64,000 bases of DNA, from NCBI RefSeq assembly GCF_048265165.1, contig NZ_JBLXCD010000007.1, forward strand, positions 62,001 through 126,000, given 5' to 3'. The position numbers and the translations under genes are program-made. Shown in pieces: positions 24,747-33,571 of the stretch (positions are counted from its first letter, which is position 1; the number at the start of each line of letters is the position of its first letter). The DNA comes from Oceanospirillum sp048265165. Its GTDB lineage: Bacteria > Pseudomonadota > Gammaproteobacteria > Pseudomonadales > Halomonadaceae. The notes beneath the pieces were generated by a model. The model was given only the letters and a program-made list of their open reading frames with translations. It was not told where the DNA came from and did not search any database.

Positions 24747-25376
24747 TTACTCCTCGCCAGCTCCCTCTTCTTCAGCTTCATCTGCAGCAGCACCTTTAGG
24801 TGTAGCAACAGATACAACGCCGTCATTGTGGTCTGCGCCTTTGCTCAGAGCAACAACGTCAACACCAGCTGGCAGTGTCAGGTCAGACAGGTGGATAGTC
24901 TGGCCTTTTTCCAGCTCAGCTACGTCAACATTGATCGCGTCTGGGATCTGGTGAGGCAGTGCTGCGATTTCAACTTCAGTCAGCAGGCGCATCAGAATGC
25001 CGCCGTCCAGTTTAACGCCTTTACACTCTGCTTCATTAACAAAGTGAACCGGTACGTTAACAGAAACTTTAGTAGATTCATCAACACGCTGGAAGTCAGC
25101 ATGCATGATAACTTCTTTGAACGGGTGACGTTGCATATCTTTCAGGATAACTTTTTCGTTATCTGCGCCTTCGATGTTCAGTTCCAGCATGTGAGTGTAG
25201 AAACCTTCGTTTTCCAGTTTCTTGTACAGCTCACGCATCTCAATTGAGATGGCTACAGGCTCTTTGCCCAGTCCGTATACGATAGCCGGAGTACCTTTTT
25301 CCAGACGACGCAGGCGGCGGCTCGCACCTTTCCCCTTGTCGCTGCGTACTACAGCGTTCAGCGTAAAATCAGTCAT
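24747..25376 (-). CDS. rplY: 50S ribosomal protein L25, long (Ctc) form
   Basis: Binds 5S rRNA on the large subunit. 209 residues, the two-domain form: an N-terminal L25 fold (about 5-95) and a C-terminal beta domain (about 100-185), ending in an acidic tail (AADEAEEEGAGEE). E. coli has only the short form, so this is the Pseudomonas-type protein. It lies between prs and pth. Confidence 0.96.
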   Translation of the reverse strand: MTDFTLNAVVRSDKGKGASRRLRRLEKGTPAIVYGLGKEPVAISIEMRELYKKLENEGFYTHMLELNIEGADNEKVILKDMQRHPFKEVIMHADFQRVDESTKVSVNVPVHFVNEAECKGVKLDGGILMRLLTEVEIAALPHQIPDAINVDVAELEKGQTIHLSDLTLPAGVDVVALSKGADHNDGVVSVATPKGAAADEAEEEGAGEE

Positions 25377-25468
25377 GATTACTTCCTCAGGTTTACATAA
25401 AGACAGTACAGGTTTCCGCGACCAGAAACCTGTACCCAGTTAAAATCAGTTTTGCTATGGCGCTTTAA

Positions 25469-26413
25469 TCAGCGAAACATTGCGCTGATAGATTCCTCGT
25501 TGCTGACACGGCGAACCGCTTCAGCTAGCAGACCGGAAAGCGTCAGTTGGCGGATTTTTCCGCATTTCTGAGCTGCGTCAGTCAAAGGAATAGTATCTGT
25601 AATGATAAGCTCATCCAGAACGGAGTTGCGAACGTTGTCGATGGCCGGGCCGGAGAGTACAGGGTGCGTTGCGTAGGCAACAACCCGTTTGGCGCCATGT
25701 GCTTTTAGTGCTTCGGCAGCTTTGCACAGTGTGCCTGCCGTATCCACCATGTCATCAACCAGTACGCAGGTACGATCCTGAACATCACCGATGATATGCA
25801 TCACTTGGGCTTCGTTTGCCTGCGGGCGGCGCTTGTCAATAATGGCCAGATCTGCATCATTCAGTTGCTTGGCAATCGCACGGGCACGAACAACGCCGCC
25901 GACATCCGGAGATACAACAACCAGATCCGGATAGTTCTGACGTTCAATATCATCGAGAAGAATTGGAGAACCATATACGTTATCAACAGGGACATCAAAA
26001 AATCCCTGGATCTGATCTGCGTGCAGATCAACAGTTAATACGCGATCGACACCCACTGCGACGATCATGTCAGCAACAACTTTAGCGCTGATAGGAACAC
26101 GGGATGAGCGAACACGCCGATCCTGACGTGCATAGCCGTAATAAGGTACAACAGCAGTGATCCGTTGTGCTGATGCACGGCGCAGTGCATCGACCATCAG
26201 GATAAGTTCCATCAGGTTATCATTAGTAGGTACACAGGTAGACTGGATTACAAAAACGTCTTTACCACGTACGTTTTCGTTGATTTCAACAGCCATCTCG
26301 CCGTCACTGAACTGGCCAACCGTGGCATCGCCCAGACGGATGTCTAAACAATCAACAACTTTGCTGGCTAACTGGGGGTTTGCATTCCCCGTGAACACCA
26401 TTAATTTTGACAC
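25469..26413 (-). CDS. prs: Ribose-phosphate pyrophosphokinase
   Basis: Makes PRPP from ribose 5-phosphate and ATP for nucleotide, histidine and tryptophan synthesis. 314 residues, the standard class I length. Motifs: the flexible loop region ARQDRRVRSSRVPISAK, the metal site DLHADQIQGFF, VVSPDVGGVVRARA and the PRPP-binding loop VLVDDMVDTAGT. It follows tRNA-Gln and ispE on the same strand, an arrangement kept across pseudomonads. Confidence 0.98.
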   Translation of the reverse strand: MSKLMVFTGNANPQLASKVVDCLDIRLGDATVGQFSDGEMAVEINENVRGKDVFVIQSTCVPTNDNLMELILMVDALRRASAQRITAVVPYYGYARQDRRVRSSRVPISAKVVADMIVAVGVDRVLTVDLHADQIQGFFDVPVDNVYGSPILLDDIERQNYPDLVVVSPDVGGVVRARAIAKQLNDADLAIIDKRRPQANEAQVMHIIGDVQDRTCVLVDDMVDTAGTLCKAAEALKAHGAKRVVAYATHPVLSGPAIDNVRNSVLDELIITDTIPLTDAAQKCGKIRQLTLSGLLAEAVRRVSNEESISAMFR

Positions 26414-26494
26414 GTGTAACTACCTTTGGATTCAGTCTGACGGGAGTAAGTGCGGGCCTGAAGTGCAGTTCATTGCATCAACAGAAAACAGAAG

Positions 26495-26569
26495 TGGCTG
26501 GGGTACCAGGATTCGAACCTGGGGATGCTGGAATCAGAATCCAGTGCCTTACCGCTTGGCGATACCCCA
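26495..26569 (-). tRNA. tRNA-Gln (anticodon CTG)
   Basis: A 75-base cloverleaf with encoded CCA (26497-26495). Acceptor TGGGGTA/TACCCCA, anticodon arm CTGGA-TTCTGAT-TCCAG giving anticodon CTG, T arm CCAGG-TTCGAAT-CCTGG. It sits 13 bases after ispE and about 80 before prs and is probably processed from an ispE-tRNA-prs transcript, as no separate promoter was seen. Confidence 0.95.
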
Positions 26570-26582
26570 ACTATATACCAGC

Positions 26583-27470
26583 TCAGATTGCCAGTGCTTC
26601 ATGCAACGGGGATCTGTTTCTCCCCCAAGCAATAAAGCCCTGCCATTGATCCGGTAACGCCGCTAACACAGCCTCGGCTGATTTTTGGTCGTTAAAACCT
26701 GCAAAAATACAGGCACCGGTTCCGGTCATCTGTGATTTGCCATACTGACTAAGCCAATCGATTGCCTGAGCAACTTCTTGATAAGTTGTTCGTGCGATCG
26801 ATTCGCAGTCGTTATGACCGCCCTGATCAAGTGCGCGCGTAATTGTCATGATTTCGGTATCTCTTGTCAATTCAGGATGGCAAAAAATTTCCTGAGTTGA
26901 GATATGACATTCAGGGCAAATCACCAAATAACAGGCTTCTTTTGGCTCAATGGGGGTCAGTTTTTCGCCCACGCCTTCAGCCCAGGCGGCAAATCCTCTG
27001 ACAAAAACCGGCACGTCTGCACCGAGTGTTAACCCTATCTCTGCCAGCTCATCGATACTACAGCCGAGCCGCCAGATATGGTTCAGGCCCAGTAGTGTTG
27101 TGGCGGCATCCGAGCTGCCTCCGCCAAGTCCACCACCCATGGGGATCTTTTTATCCAGTTGAACCGATATATCCGGAAGTGGCTGGCTGAAACCCTTTTC
27201 GCGACAAAAAAGGATAAGTCGGCTTGCCGCTCTGGAGACGAGGTTATCTGCCGCATCTACTCCGGGAATCTGAGGGGTTAGTTTAATCTTAGGGTGCTCT
27301 GAGGCCTGGTTACCCCTTCTGAATGTCAGCTGGTCGCAGAAATCGAGGAACTGAAACTGAGTTTGCAGCAAGTGATAGCCATCATGTCGTCGCCCGATAA
27401 TATGTAGCATAAGGTTTAGCTTTGCGGGGGCGGGTAGTATTAGTGTTTCAATTTTGGTGGGTGTCGGCAT
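26583..27470 (-). CDS. ispE: 4-diphosphocytidyl-2-C-methyl-D-erythritol kinase
   Basis: GHMP kinase of the MEP isoprenoid pathway. 295 residues. PAPAKLNLMLHIIGRRHDGYH carries the substrate-binding Lys and His (Lys16-region, split here as AKLNL and RRHDGYH). The ATP-binding glycine-rich motif is PMGGGLGGGSSDAA and LGADVPVF gives the catalytic Asp. The C-terminal GTGACIFAGF is the third GHMP motif. It follows lolB. Confidence 0.96.
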   Translation of the reverse strand: MPTPTKIETLILPAPAKLNLMLHIIGRRHDGYHLLQTQFQFLDFCDQLTFRRGNQASEHPKIKLTPQIPGVDAADNLVSRAASRLILFCREKGFSQPLPDISVQLDKKIPMGGGLGGGSSDAATTLLGLNHIWRLGCSIDELAEIGLTLGADVPVFVRGFAAWAEGVGEKLTPIEPKEACYLVICPECHISTQEIFCHPELTRDTEIMTITRALDQGGHNDCESIARTTYQEVAQAIDWLSQYGKSQMTGTGACIFAGFNDQKSAEAVLAALPDQWQGFIAWGRNRSPLHEALAI

Positions 27471-27622
27471 GGCTCGATAATCCGAATATATAGGGCTGGT
27501 CTGATCAGGGCGTTACCTGTGGTGCGATGAAACAGGGCCTGAAACGAGATGGATTATATCGGATAACCCACCGGCTAGCCGAATGGCATTTATGTGGCAA
27601 TCAGAGTAGGTGGTTACGCAGA

Positions 27623-28285
27623 TTACTGTAAACGTGCCAGTTGATGAGCTGGTAGTTGCCATTGATTGATGATCAGCGTCAATTCCAGCTGGCCTCTGTT
27701 AACTTTAATTCGACCCGGCAGTTCAGGGCTTTGAAGGGACTCTGAGGATACGGAGTGATAACGGTCATAATGAATATTCCAGCCATCCTGCTGCAAAAGA
27801 CGAATCTGTTGCGCCTGATTCAATTCTGATTGATAACCGGACCCAGGAGCAGGTAGTGTTCTTATCCAGTATAAAAGACTGCTGATCGGCAGATCCCAGC
27901 CAAAGTGGTTGTACAGCAGTTTTTCCGGGCTCTGATCGATAAAGCGCCCTTTGTCAGGAATTGTCAGCATAACCTGATAGGGGCTGCCTTCCATGCGTGC
28001 CCCGGTTTGCCCAAAAGGGCCACTCAGTGTCATGTTGTAACTGTCGCCTTGCTGTTGCCATTGAAGATTGGCGCTGTCTGAACTTTCCTTTGTTTTCAGA
28101 CGGATTTTCCCTTCAATCTGAAAGTATGTCAGTTGAGAAAAGTTGCGAATATGCTGATCCATAAAAGGAGTAGAGGCTTGTTTAAGCTGCTCTGTTGTGC
28201 TGCAGCCTGCCAGTAATATCAGGACAAGCAAAGTAGCTCTTGTAAGCAGACCTCTGATGCTATTGTTCATATTTCGGCGTGTCAT
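27623..28285 (-). CDS. lolB: Outer membrane lipoprotein receptor LolB
   Basis: Accepts lipoproteins from LolA and inserts them into the outer membrane. 220 residues, with a lipoprotein signal ending in LILLAGC and STTEQ after it. The conserved LolB core is seen (FQIEGKIRLKTKESSDSANLQWQ, in part; SGPFGQTGARMEG; DLPISSLLYWIRTLPAPG). ATG 28285, two bases after the TPR gene's stop, is chosen; a second ATG five codons later is possible. Neither has a clear Shine-Dalgarno sequence, so coupling to the upstream gene is likely. Confidence 0.94.
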   Translation of the reverse strand: MTRRNMNNSIRGLLTRATLLVLILLAGCSTTEQLKQASTPFMDQHIRNFSQLTYFQIEGKIRLKTKESSDSANLQWQQQGDSYNMTLSGPFGQTGARMEGSPYQVMLTIPDKGRFIDQSPEKLLYNHFGWDLPISSLLYWIRTLPAPGSGYQSELNQAQQIRLLQQDGWNIHYDRYHSVSSESLQSPELPGRIKVNRGQLELTLIINQWQLPAHQLARLQ

Positions 28286-28287
28286 TG

Positions 28288-30132
28288 TTATTCAGCAGGA
28301 CGTGTGTCTGCTGTTTCCTCCGGGTTCTCTGTCGGGTACTCAGATTCCTGATGTATGGCCTGAGTGCTGAGTTCTGGAAAGCGTTTTTCAACCGCGTCGA
28401 GTAATAAGCTATCCCGGAAGAGTTGTCTGGCTTCCAGTAGCAGGTCAACGGCTTCGTCCTGTTGACCTGAGACCCAGTATACTTCAATCAAGTGGCTGGC
28501 AATTTCCGGGTCCTGCAGCTGGTTGTATGCCTGTTGCAGAAAGCGTGTCGCTTCATTGAGTTGCCCAAGCTTGAAATAAACCCAGCCCAGACTATCTGTT
28601 ATAGCAGGATCACCGGGTTTCAGGGCGGCAGCTTTTCGAATCAGCAGCAGAGCTTCCGAATAACGGTCTGTGTACTCAGTCAGGGTGTAGCCCAGTGTAT
28701 TCAGAACCATGGCATTATTCGGTTCATTATCCAGAATTTCCCGCAGATCCCGCTCTAATGAAGGGATATCCTGCTCTTTCAAAGAGATCATTGCACGGCT
28801 GTACAGGAGCTCATAGTCCGAGCCTTCCGATAATATCGCTTCGGTTAGTAGCTGGTGGGCGTCGTCAAGCTTGTTCTGGGCAAGCAGAAGTTCACTCTCC
28901 AGCAGGTAGAGGCGAACTCTGTACTCAGGCGAAGTCAGGCGCAGTGTTGCCAGGTGGGCGCGCGCCTCATCGTTTTCGCCCTGAGCGATCAATAGCTGTG
29001 CGGCTCTTGCCTGGGCCTGAAGGAAGTCTTTCCCACCTTTAACCATTCGATAGTGATCTGTTGCCGCCTGAACGTTGTTTTCCTGCTCCTCAAGTCGACC
29101 TAAATAATAGTGAGCCGCATCAATCTCGAAGCCTCTTTCCAGTAATTTATTCAACTGGTTACGTGCTTGCTCAGGCAGGCCGTTTTCCATCAGGATCAGG
29201 GCGAGAGATAGTGTCAGCTGACCATTTTCGGGATGACTACTCGCAATTTTGGAAAATACCTGCTGCGCCTGGTCAATATCACCATCTTTGACCAGTGTAC
29301 GTGCAAGGGCCAGTTGCAGGCGCAGGTTGTCAGGCTGTTTAAGGATCGCCTGTTCAAGAATATGGATGCCTGCTCTTAGGTCATGCTGAGTAATGGCCAG
29401 ATCGGCTTTTAACAGGATGCTGCGGATACTCAAAGGGGCGACGCCCAGTGATATATCAATCACCTCATTGGCTCGCTGGTTATGGCCTGAGAAATAGAGT
29501 AGCTGAGCTATGGCGGTCAGAAGATCCGGGTTGTCGGGGTGGTGATCATGTAAACTGTTTATTGCCGACAGAAGCTCATTTCGAGTGTATTCATCCGCTT
29601 CTGCACTTTGGGCTGCAAGGTAGCTGAAGTGTGTTTCTTCACCCATAGACAATAGCTCGCTCTGGAAGTCAAAAGCTCCGAGAACGTCACCTTGCTGAAT
29701 CAGGAGTGTACTACTGATCCGTCGGGGTTCGGCATTATCCGGGGCGGTTTCACTCCACAGTGCGGCGGCGTCCAGAGTTGTTTGATTATCACCGGCATAT
29801 TGCGCGATATAGGTTGCTCTGCGGGCAAGCTCCGGGTTTTGCAGACGTGCAGCTTGCTCCAGATAAAGCTGAAGTGCAAAGCCAACCTGGTTGCGCTGCC
29901 CTGCAATCTCTGCGGCCAATAAATCCTGAATGGCTTCGCCGTCCAGACCGCTAATAGGTTGCTGTACCTGAGGCGAAGTAATCTGAGCCTCAGAGCGCAG
30001 ATCTTTGGGTGATAAGGTTAGAGCGTCGGGTTGTGTTATCTGCTGCTGACAGCCGGATAGCCAGAGCAGAGACAGCAGTATGCTGGCCCTAGTCAGACGT
30101 GAAGATGATATAAGTGCTGGCATGCCTTGCAT
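28288..30132 (-). CDS. TPR-repeat lipoprotein (PA4667-like)
   Basis: 614 residues. A lipoprotein signal ends in LWLSGC, so it is probably anchored to the outer membrane. The rest is a long array of tetratricopeptide repeats (about residues 70-590), e.g. LGRLEEQENNVQAATDHYRM and LGWVYFKLGQLNEATRFLQQA. Pseudomonads carry such a gene between hemA and lolB. The exact role is unknown; a scaffold in envelope assembly is inferred from its operon with lolB. AGGGTG precedes the start. Confidence 0.85.
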   Translation of the reverse strand: MQGMPALISSSRLTRASILLSLLWLSGCQQQITQPDALTLSPKDLRSEAQITSPQVQQPISGLDGEAIQDLLAAEIAGQRNQVGFALQLYLEQAARLQNPELARRATYIAQYAGDNQTTLDAAALWSETAPDNAEPRRISSTLLIQQGDVLGAFDFQSELLSMGEETHFSYLAAQSAEADEYTRNELLSAINSLHDHHPDNPDLLTAIAQLLYFSGHNQRANEVIDISLGVAPLSIRSILLKADLAITQHDLRAGIHILEQAILKQPDNLRLQLALARTLVKDGDIDQAQQVFSKIASSHPENGQLTLSLALILMENGLPEQARNQLNKLLERGFEIDAAHYYLGRLEEQENNVQAATDHYRMVKGGKDFLQAQARAAQLLIAQGENDEARAHLATLRLTSPEYRVRLYLLESELLLAQNKLDDAHQLLTEAILSEGSDYELLYSRAMISLKEQDIPSLERDLREILDNEPNNAMVLNTLGYTLTEYTDRYSEALLLIRKAAALKPGDPAITDSLGWVYFKLGQLNEATRFLQQAYNQLQDPEIASHLIEVYWVSGQQDEAVDLLLEARQLFRDSLLLDAVEKRFPELSTQAIHQESEYPTENPEETADTRPAE

Positions 30133-30274
30133 GGTGTCACCCTGCCCCTCTATTGCAGACCTTTATATTGATAGCAACAGAGCTTAACCTGTTGCTACTA
30201 CAGAAAAAACTGTCTTTTTTAATCAACGTGTTTTTATCGGTTGTCCGTCTGTTGGTTTATGACGTTTCCTCGGA

Positions 30275-33238
30275 TCATACCAAAGCCGCGCGATCATATA
30301 TCACGAGTTGATTCCGGCCATTATTCTTTGCCTGATAGAGGGCGTGATCGGCTTCCTTTAGCCAGAGATCCAGCTGTTCGCTATCTCCGACGGGGCCAGC
30401 CATGGCCCCTATACTGACCGTGATATGCAGTGGTCGTTGCTGTTGTAAAATCGGATGATCTGCAATGGCAAGCCTTAAGGTTTGCAGACGCGCCTCCAGC
30501 CGTTCCGTACACGAATCAGATGTCAGAATGATAAACTCTTCTCCACCAAAGCGAATCAGATGATCGTCCGATTGGTTAAACTGTGTTCTCATCTGTTGAG
30601 CCAGAGCTTGCAAGCAGCGGTCACCGGCATCATGGCCGTAGTTATCGTTGATCCGCTTAAAGTGATCGGCATCTATCATAGCAACGGCAACGACTTGGTT
30701 ATCCCTGTGGCAGCGTGCCATGTAGGCCTCAAATGTCTGGCTCAGATAGTTACGATTCCCAAGATCTGTCAGCTGATCCGTAACACTCAGATGAGCCAGT
30801 TGTTCATTGGCTTTTTGTAGTTGCTGATTTAGGCTGCCCAGCTTGCGGTTCCAGTAAAAAAGTGCCAAAAAAAGCAGACTGAATGCAGCTGCCAGCTGCC
30901 AGAGTCTGGTGTAGTCGGTTTTCTGCTCCAGTTTGATGGAAAGCCAGTTATTTTCGATCTGATCGAGTTCAGCGCTGCTGAGGCTAGAGAGGAGTTTATT
31001 CATCAGTGTCAGCAATTGAGGGTACTGATGATGCACCGCAGTCGAAAAATTACTGTCCACGGGCAGGCGCCCGAGCACCCGAATGTCCCCCAGACTTTCC
31101 TGTTGCAGCAGATGGCTGGTTTCGGCCAACCCTCCGATAAAGCCATAAAGTTTATGTTCTCTGACTTGCTGTATACCGCTTAGGGTGCTGTCAACGGGTA
31201 TGAGTTTCAGTTGTGGGTAGCGTTGTTGCAGTATAGGTTGAAGATTGCTGTCGCGGCCGATGCCGATGCGCTTATCGCTTAGATCGTTGATGCTGTCTAT
31301 AAAAGGACTGCCTAGAGTACCGAGAATAACATTGGAAGCGTTATACCAGCTATTTGAGAATAGCAGGTTTTGTTGAAGCCCCTGGCTGGGGACAACCATA
31401 GGTGTCATAACGCAATCTCCATTTTTGATTGCGGTTAACGAGTCCTGCCAGCTTCCCGTAGGGAGAAACTCAAAGCGCAGGTTATCCAGTTTCTGTTGCA
31501 GTATTGTCAGCAGACTTGCTGACATGCCGTCATGCCGGTTCTCTCTGTTTTTGTTTTCCAAGGGATAGCGGTCCGGATGCACACAGTAGGTAATGGTGTA
31601 GTCCCAATGATCCAGAAGGTCCTGCTCCTTCTGGGATAAAATGACTCTGGTTTCATTGCCTGATGTTGCTTTTGCACCCAGCCAGCGGTTCTCTATGGCG
31701 CGTTTTTCTATCTGTGATATGTCATCTAATGCTTGGTCAAGAATCTCTGTGAGAGGCTGGAGTTCGGGTTGTAAGCCGAGCCGTAGGTCTTCGCCAATCA
31801 GACCTGGCAGCCGGAGTTCGCCGGCAATCCAAACATCTGTCATACCTAGCTCCCGAATCCAATGGTTGCCATTGGGCAGAGCGGCTAAAACAAGGTCGAC
31901 CTGGTTCTCCATCAAGGCTTTAAACATACTAGCTTGCTCTGTATAGCTGATCACTTGATCCGGGAAAAGTTTGCGCACGGCGGCCTCGTAAAAGACACCG
32001 TGTCCGACGGCGATGCGCAAACCTGAAAGATCAGATGCTTTATTCAGGCGGAAGTTAGCATTTCGGGTAAAGGCAACATTGGGAATGCGATGGTAAGGCT
32101 GTGTGAATCGGGTAAAAGCGCGTCTTTCCGGCATATCCGAGATATTGGCTATCAGGTCGAGCTCACCTCGTTTAAACAATTGGAACAGATTGCTCCATTG
32201 ATCAACAACAGGTATAAACTCAACGCCGGTCAGATCCTGTAAGCGATAAAGGATATCAACACTCAGCCCCTGTACTTTGCCATTATCAGAAAAGCTGAAA
32301 GGAGCATAGTCGCGCATCAGGCCGACCCTGAGCGGAGGCAGGCGGTCCAGATAGTCCTGCTGTTTTCGGGTCAGTTGTATCGGTTCCTGACGTAATGTGG
32401 ACTGACCATCGTATTGCATCCAGCGCTCATTTAGTTCTTGCAGCCATCCGGCGGGCAGAGACTGGAGACCCGCCTGTAGTTTTTTGAAAAGTTCGGGCTT
32501 GTCTTTGAGGGTACCCAATCGAAAGTCTTCAATTTCCATCCCTTTAAGAGGGGCCAGTGTATTAACTTCCAGCTGGAAGAAACCTTCCCGGCGCGCCATA
32601 TACTTCAGCGTGATTTCCGGGCCAATGATGGTATCCACCCAGCCAAAGGCCAGCGCCTGAACCAGGTTTGGCAGAAGGTCATATTCGATAACATTAATAC
32701 CCTGCTCAACGAGGTAATCTCGGTAGTAGATATCTCGCATAATGCCAACCCGGTATGGTTTTAGCTGATCCAGCGTTTTGACGGTGGGAAGGGGTTGTAC
32801 GCAGTTCTGCATGACAACCGTCTGACGGAGATGGTATGCACTGGTGAAAAGAATATTTTTTGCCCGGTCTTCGCGCCAGGATATTTCATCGATAATATCC
32901 AGATCACCTCTTCGAAACGCAGCATAAATGTCTGGCCAGCTACCGACCCGGTAATCAAAGCGGATACCCAAGGTTTTACCGAGTTTATTGAGCACATCGA
33001 CAGAAAAGCCTTTGGCTGTACGACCTTCGATGCTGGAGTAGGGCTCATTGTCGGCAACGACGCCAACAGTCAGACTTTCAGGTGTTTTAGTTTGGACTGT
33101 GGCTTTAGAGTGATCTGTGGATGCTTGGGCGCTTTGTATCAGCAAAGAAATAACCCAGAAAAGCAGCAGCGGCATGGTTAAAGAAAAGCTATGTCTTAGG
33201 GGGCTATGCCCGCAAGGTGCTTTTAGGTTGCTGATCAT
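30275..33238 (-). CDS. Triple SBP_bac_3-sensor diguanylate cyclase
   Basis: 987 residues. After a signal or anchor helix (about 20-38) come three periplasmic solute-binding (SBP family 3) domains, about 55-275, 300-520 and 555-775, each opening with a strand such as LTVGVVADNEPY or LRVGLMRDYAPF. A membrane helix (about 790-808) leads to a GGDEF domain with an intact RFGGEEF active site. The usual RxxD inhibitory site before it reads QSDD, so product inhibition is probably lost. It likely turns periplasmic amino-acid-like ligands into c-di-GMP. ATG 33238 is chosen; a GTG at 33334 would add 32 unconvincing residues. Confidence 0.92.
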   Translation of the reverse strand: MISNLKAPCGHSPLRHSFSLTMPLLLFWVISLLIQSAQASTDHSKATVQTKTPESLTVGVVADNEPYSSIEGRTAKGFSVDVLNKLGKTLGIRFDYRVGSWPDIYAAFRRGDLDIIDEISWREDRAKNILFTSAYHLRQTVVMQNCVQPLPTVKTLDQLKPYRVGIMRDIYYRDYLVEQGINVIEYDLLPNLVQALAFGWVDTIIGPEITLKYMARREGFFQLEVNTLAPLKGMEIEDFRLGTLKDKPELFKKLQAGLQSLPAGWLQELNERWMQYDGQSTLRQEPIQLTRKQQDYLDRLPPLRVGLMRDYAPFSFSDNGKVQGLSVDILYRLQDLTGVEFIPVVDQWSNLFQLFKRGELDLIANISDMPERRAFTRFTQPYHRIPNVAFTRNANFRLNKASDLSGLRIAVGHGVFYEAAVRKLFPDQVISYTEQASMFKALMENQVDLVLAALPNGNHWIRELGMTDVWIAGELRLPGLIGEDLRLGLQPELQPLTEILDQALDDISQIEKRAIENRWLGAKATSGNETRVILSQKEQDLLDHWDYTITYCVHPDRYPLENKNRENRHDGMSASLLTILQQKLDNLRFEFLPTGSWQDSLTAIKNGDCVMTPMVVPSQGLQQNLLFSNSWYNASNVILGTLGSPFIDSINDLSDKRIGIGRDSNLQPILQQRYPQLKLIPVDSTLSGIQQVREHKLYGFIGGLAETSHLLQQESLGDIRVLGRLPVDSNFSTAVHHQYPQLLTLMNKLLSSLSSAELDQIENNWLSIKLEQKTDYTRLWQLAAAFSLLFLALFYWNRKLGSLNQQLQKANEQLAHLSVTDQLTDLGNRNYLSQTFEAYMARCHRDNQVVAVAMIDADHFKRINDNYGHDAGDRCLQALAQQMRTQFNQSDDHLIRFGGEEFIILTSDSCTERLEARLQTLRLAIADHPILQQQRPLHITVSIGAMAGPVGDSEQLDLWLKEADHALYQAKNNGRNQLVIYDRAALV

Positions 33239-33571
33239 GGTATCCCCGTTACTGAGAAACGGTGCGCTATACTCCAGTGTCAGCCAATGCTTAGGGCGAA
33301 GAACATGCCTGACGTGGCAAAGAGTGTATAGCACGTTTAACTGGGCTGTACCCGGTTTGAAACGTGTCTTGAAGATGACTTTTTAATTAAAACTCATAGT
33401 GCAATGGGAGCACTCGCCTGTTCAAGTGAAGTTTGATAGAAACTGACCTTTTTATGATCTGAATAATTAAAAAAACACCTTATCTTCCATGTGGTTGAGT
33501 GCCACCTTAAGCTGTGGTGTGCTATTATCCACAGCCTCAAAAATGCTGGAACCGTGACAGAAGCGTTATCT
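33239..33571. other. Divergent region GGDEF gene / hemA
   Basis: 333 bases. It contains a consensus DnaA box (33525-33533) overlapping a TATTAT-like -10 for hemA, and AT-rich DNA (33385-33480). No small gene is supported. Confidence 0.5.
33525..33533 (+). promoter_or_regulatory. Consensus DnaA box upstream of hemA
   Basis: TTATCCACA is a perfect match to the high-affinity DnaA box, 39 bases before the hemA start codon and overlapping the best -10 candidate TATTAT (33523-33528). A single box can occur by chance, so a regulatory role is inferred only from its position. Confidence 0.45.

Noticed and set aside
26407..26657. Plus-strand frames across tRNA-Gln
   Set aside because: They read through the antisense strand of a clear tRNA and the ends of ispE and prs.
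30114..30311. 65-codon plus-strand frame between the TPR and GGDEF genes
   Set aside because: Overlaps both genes' ends in another frame; no start context or homology.
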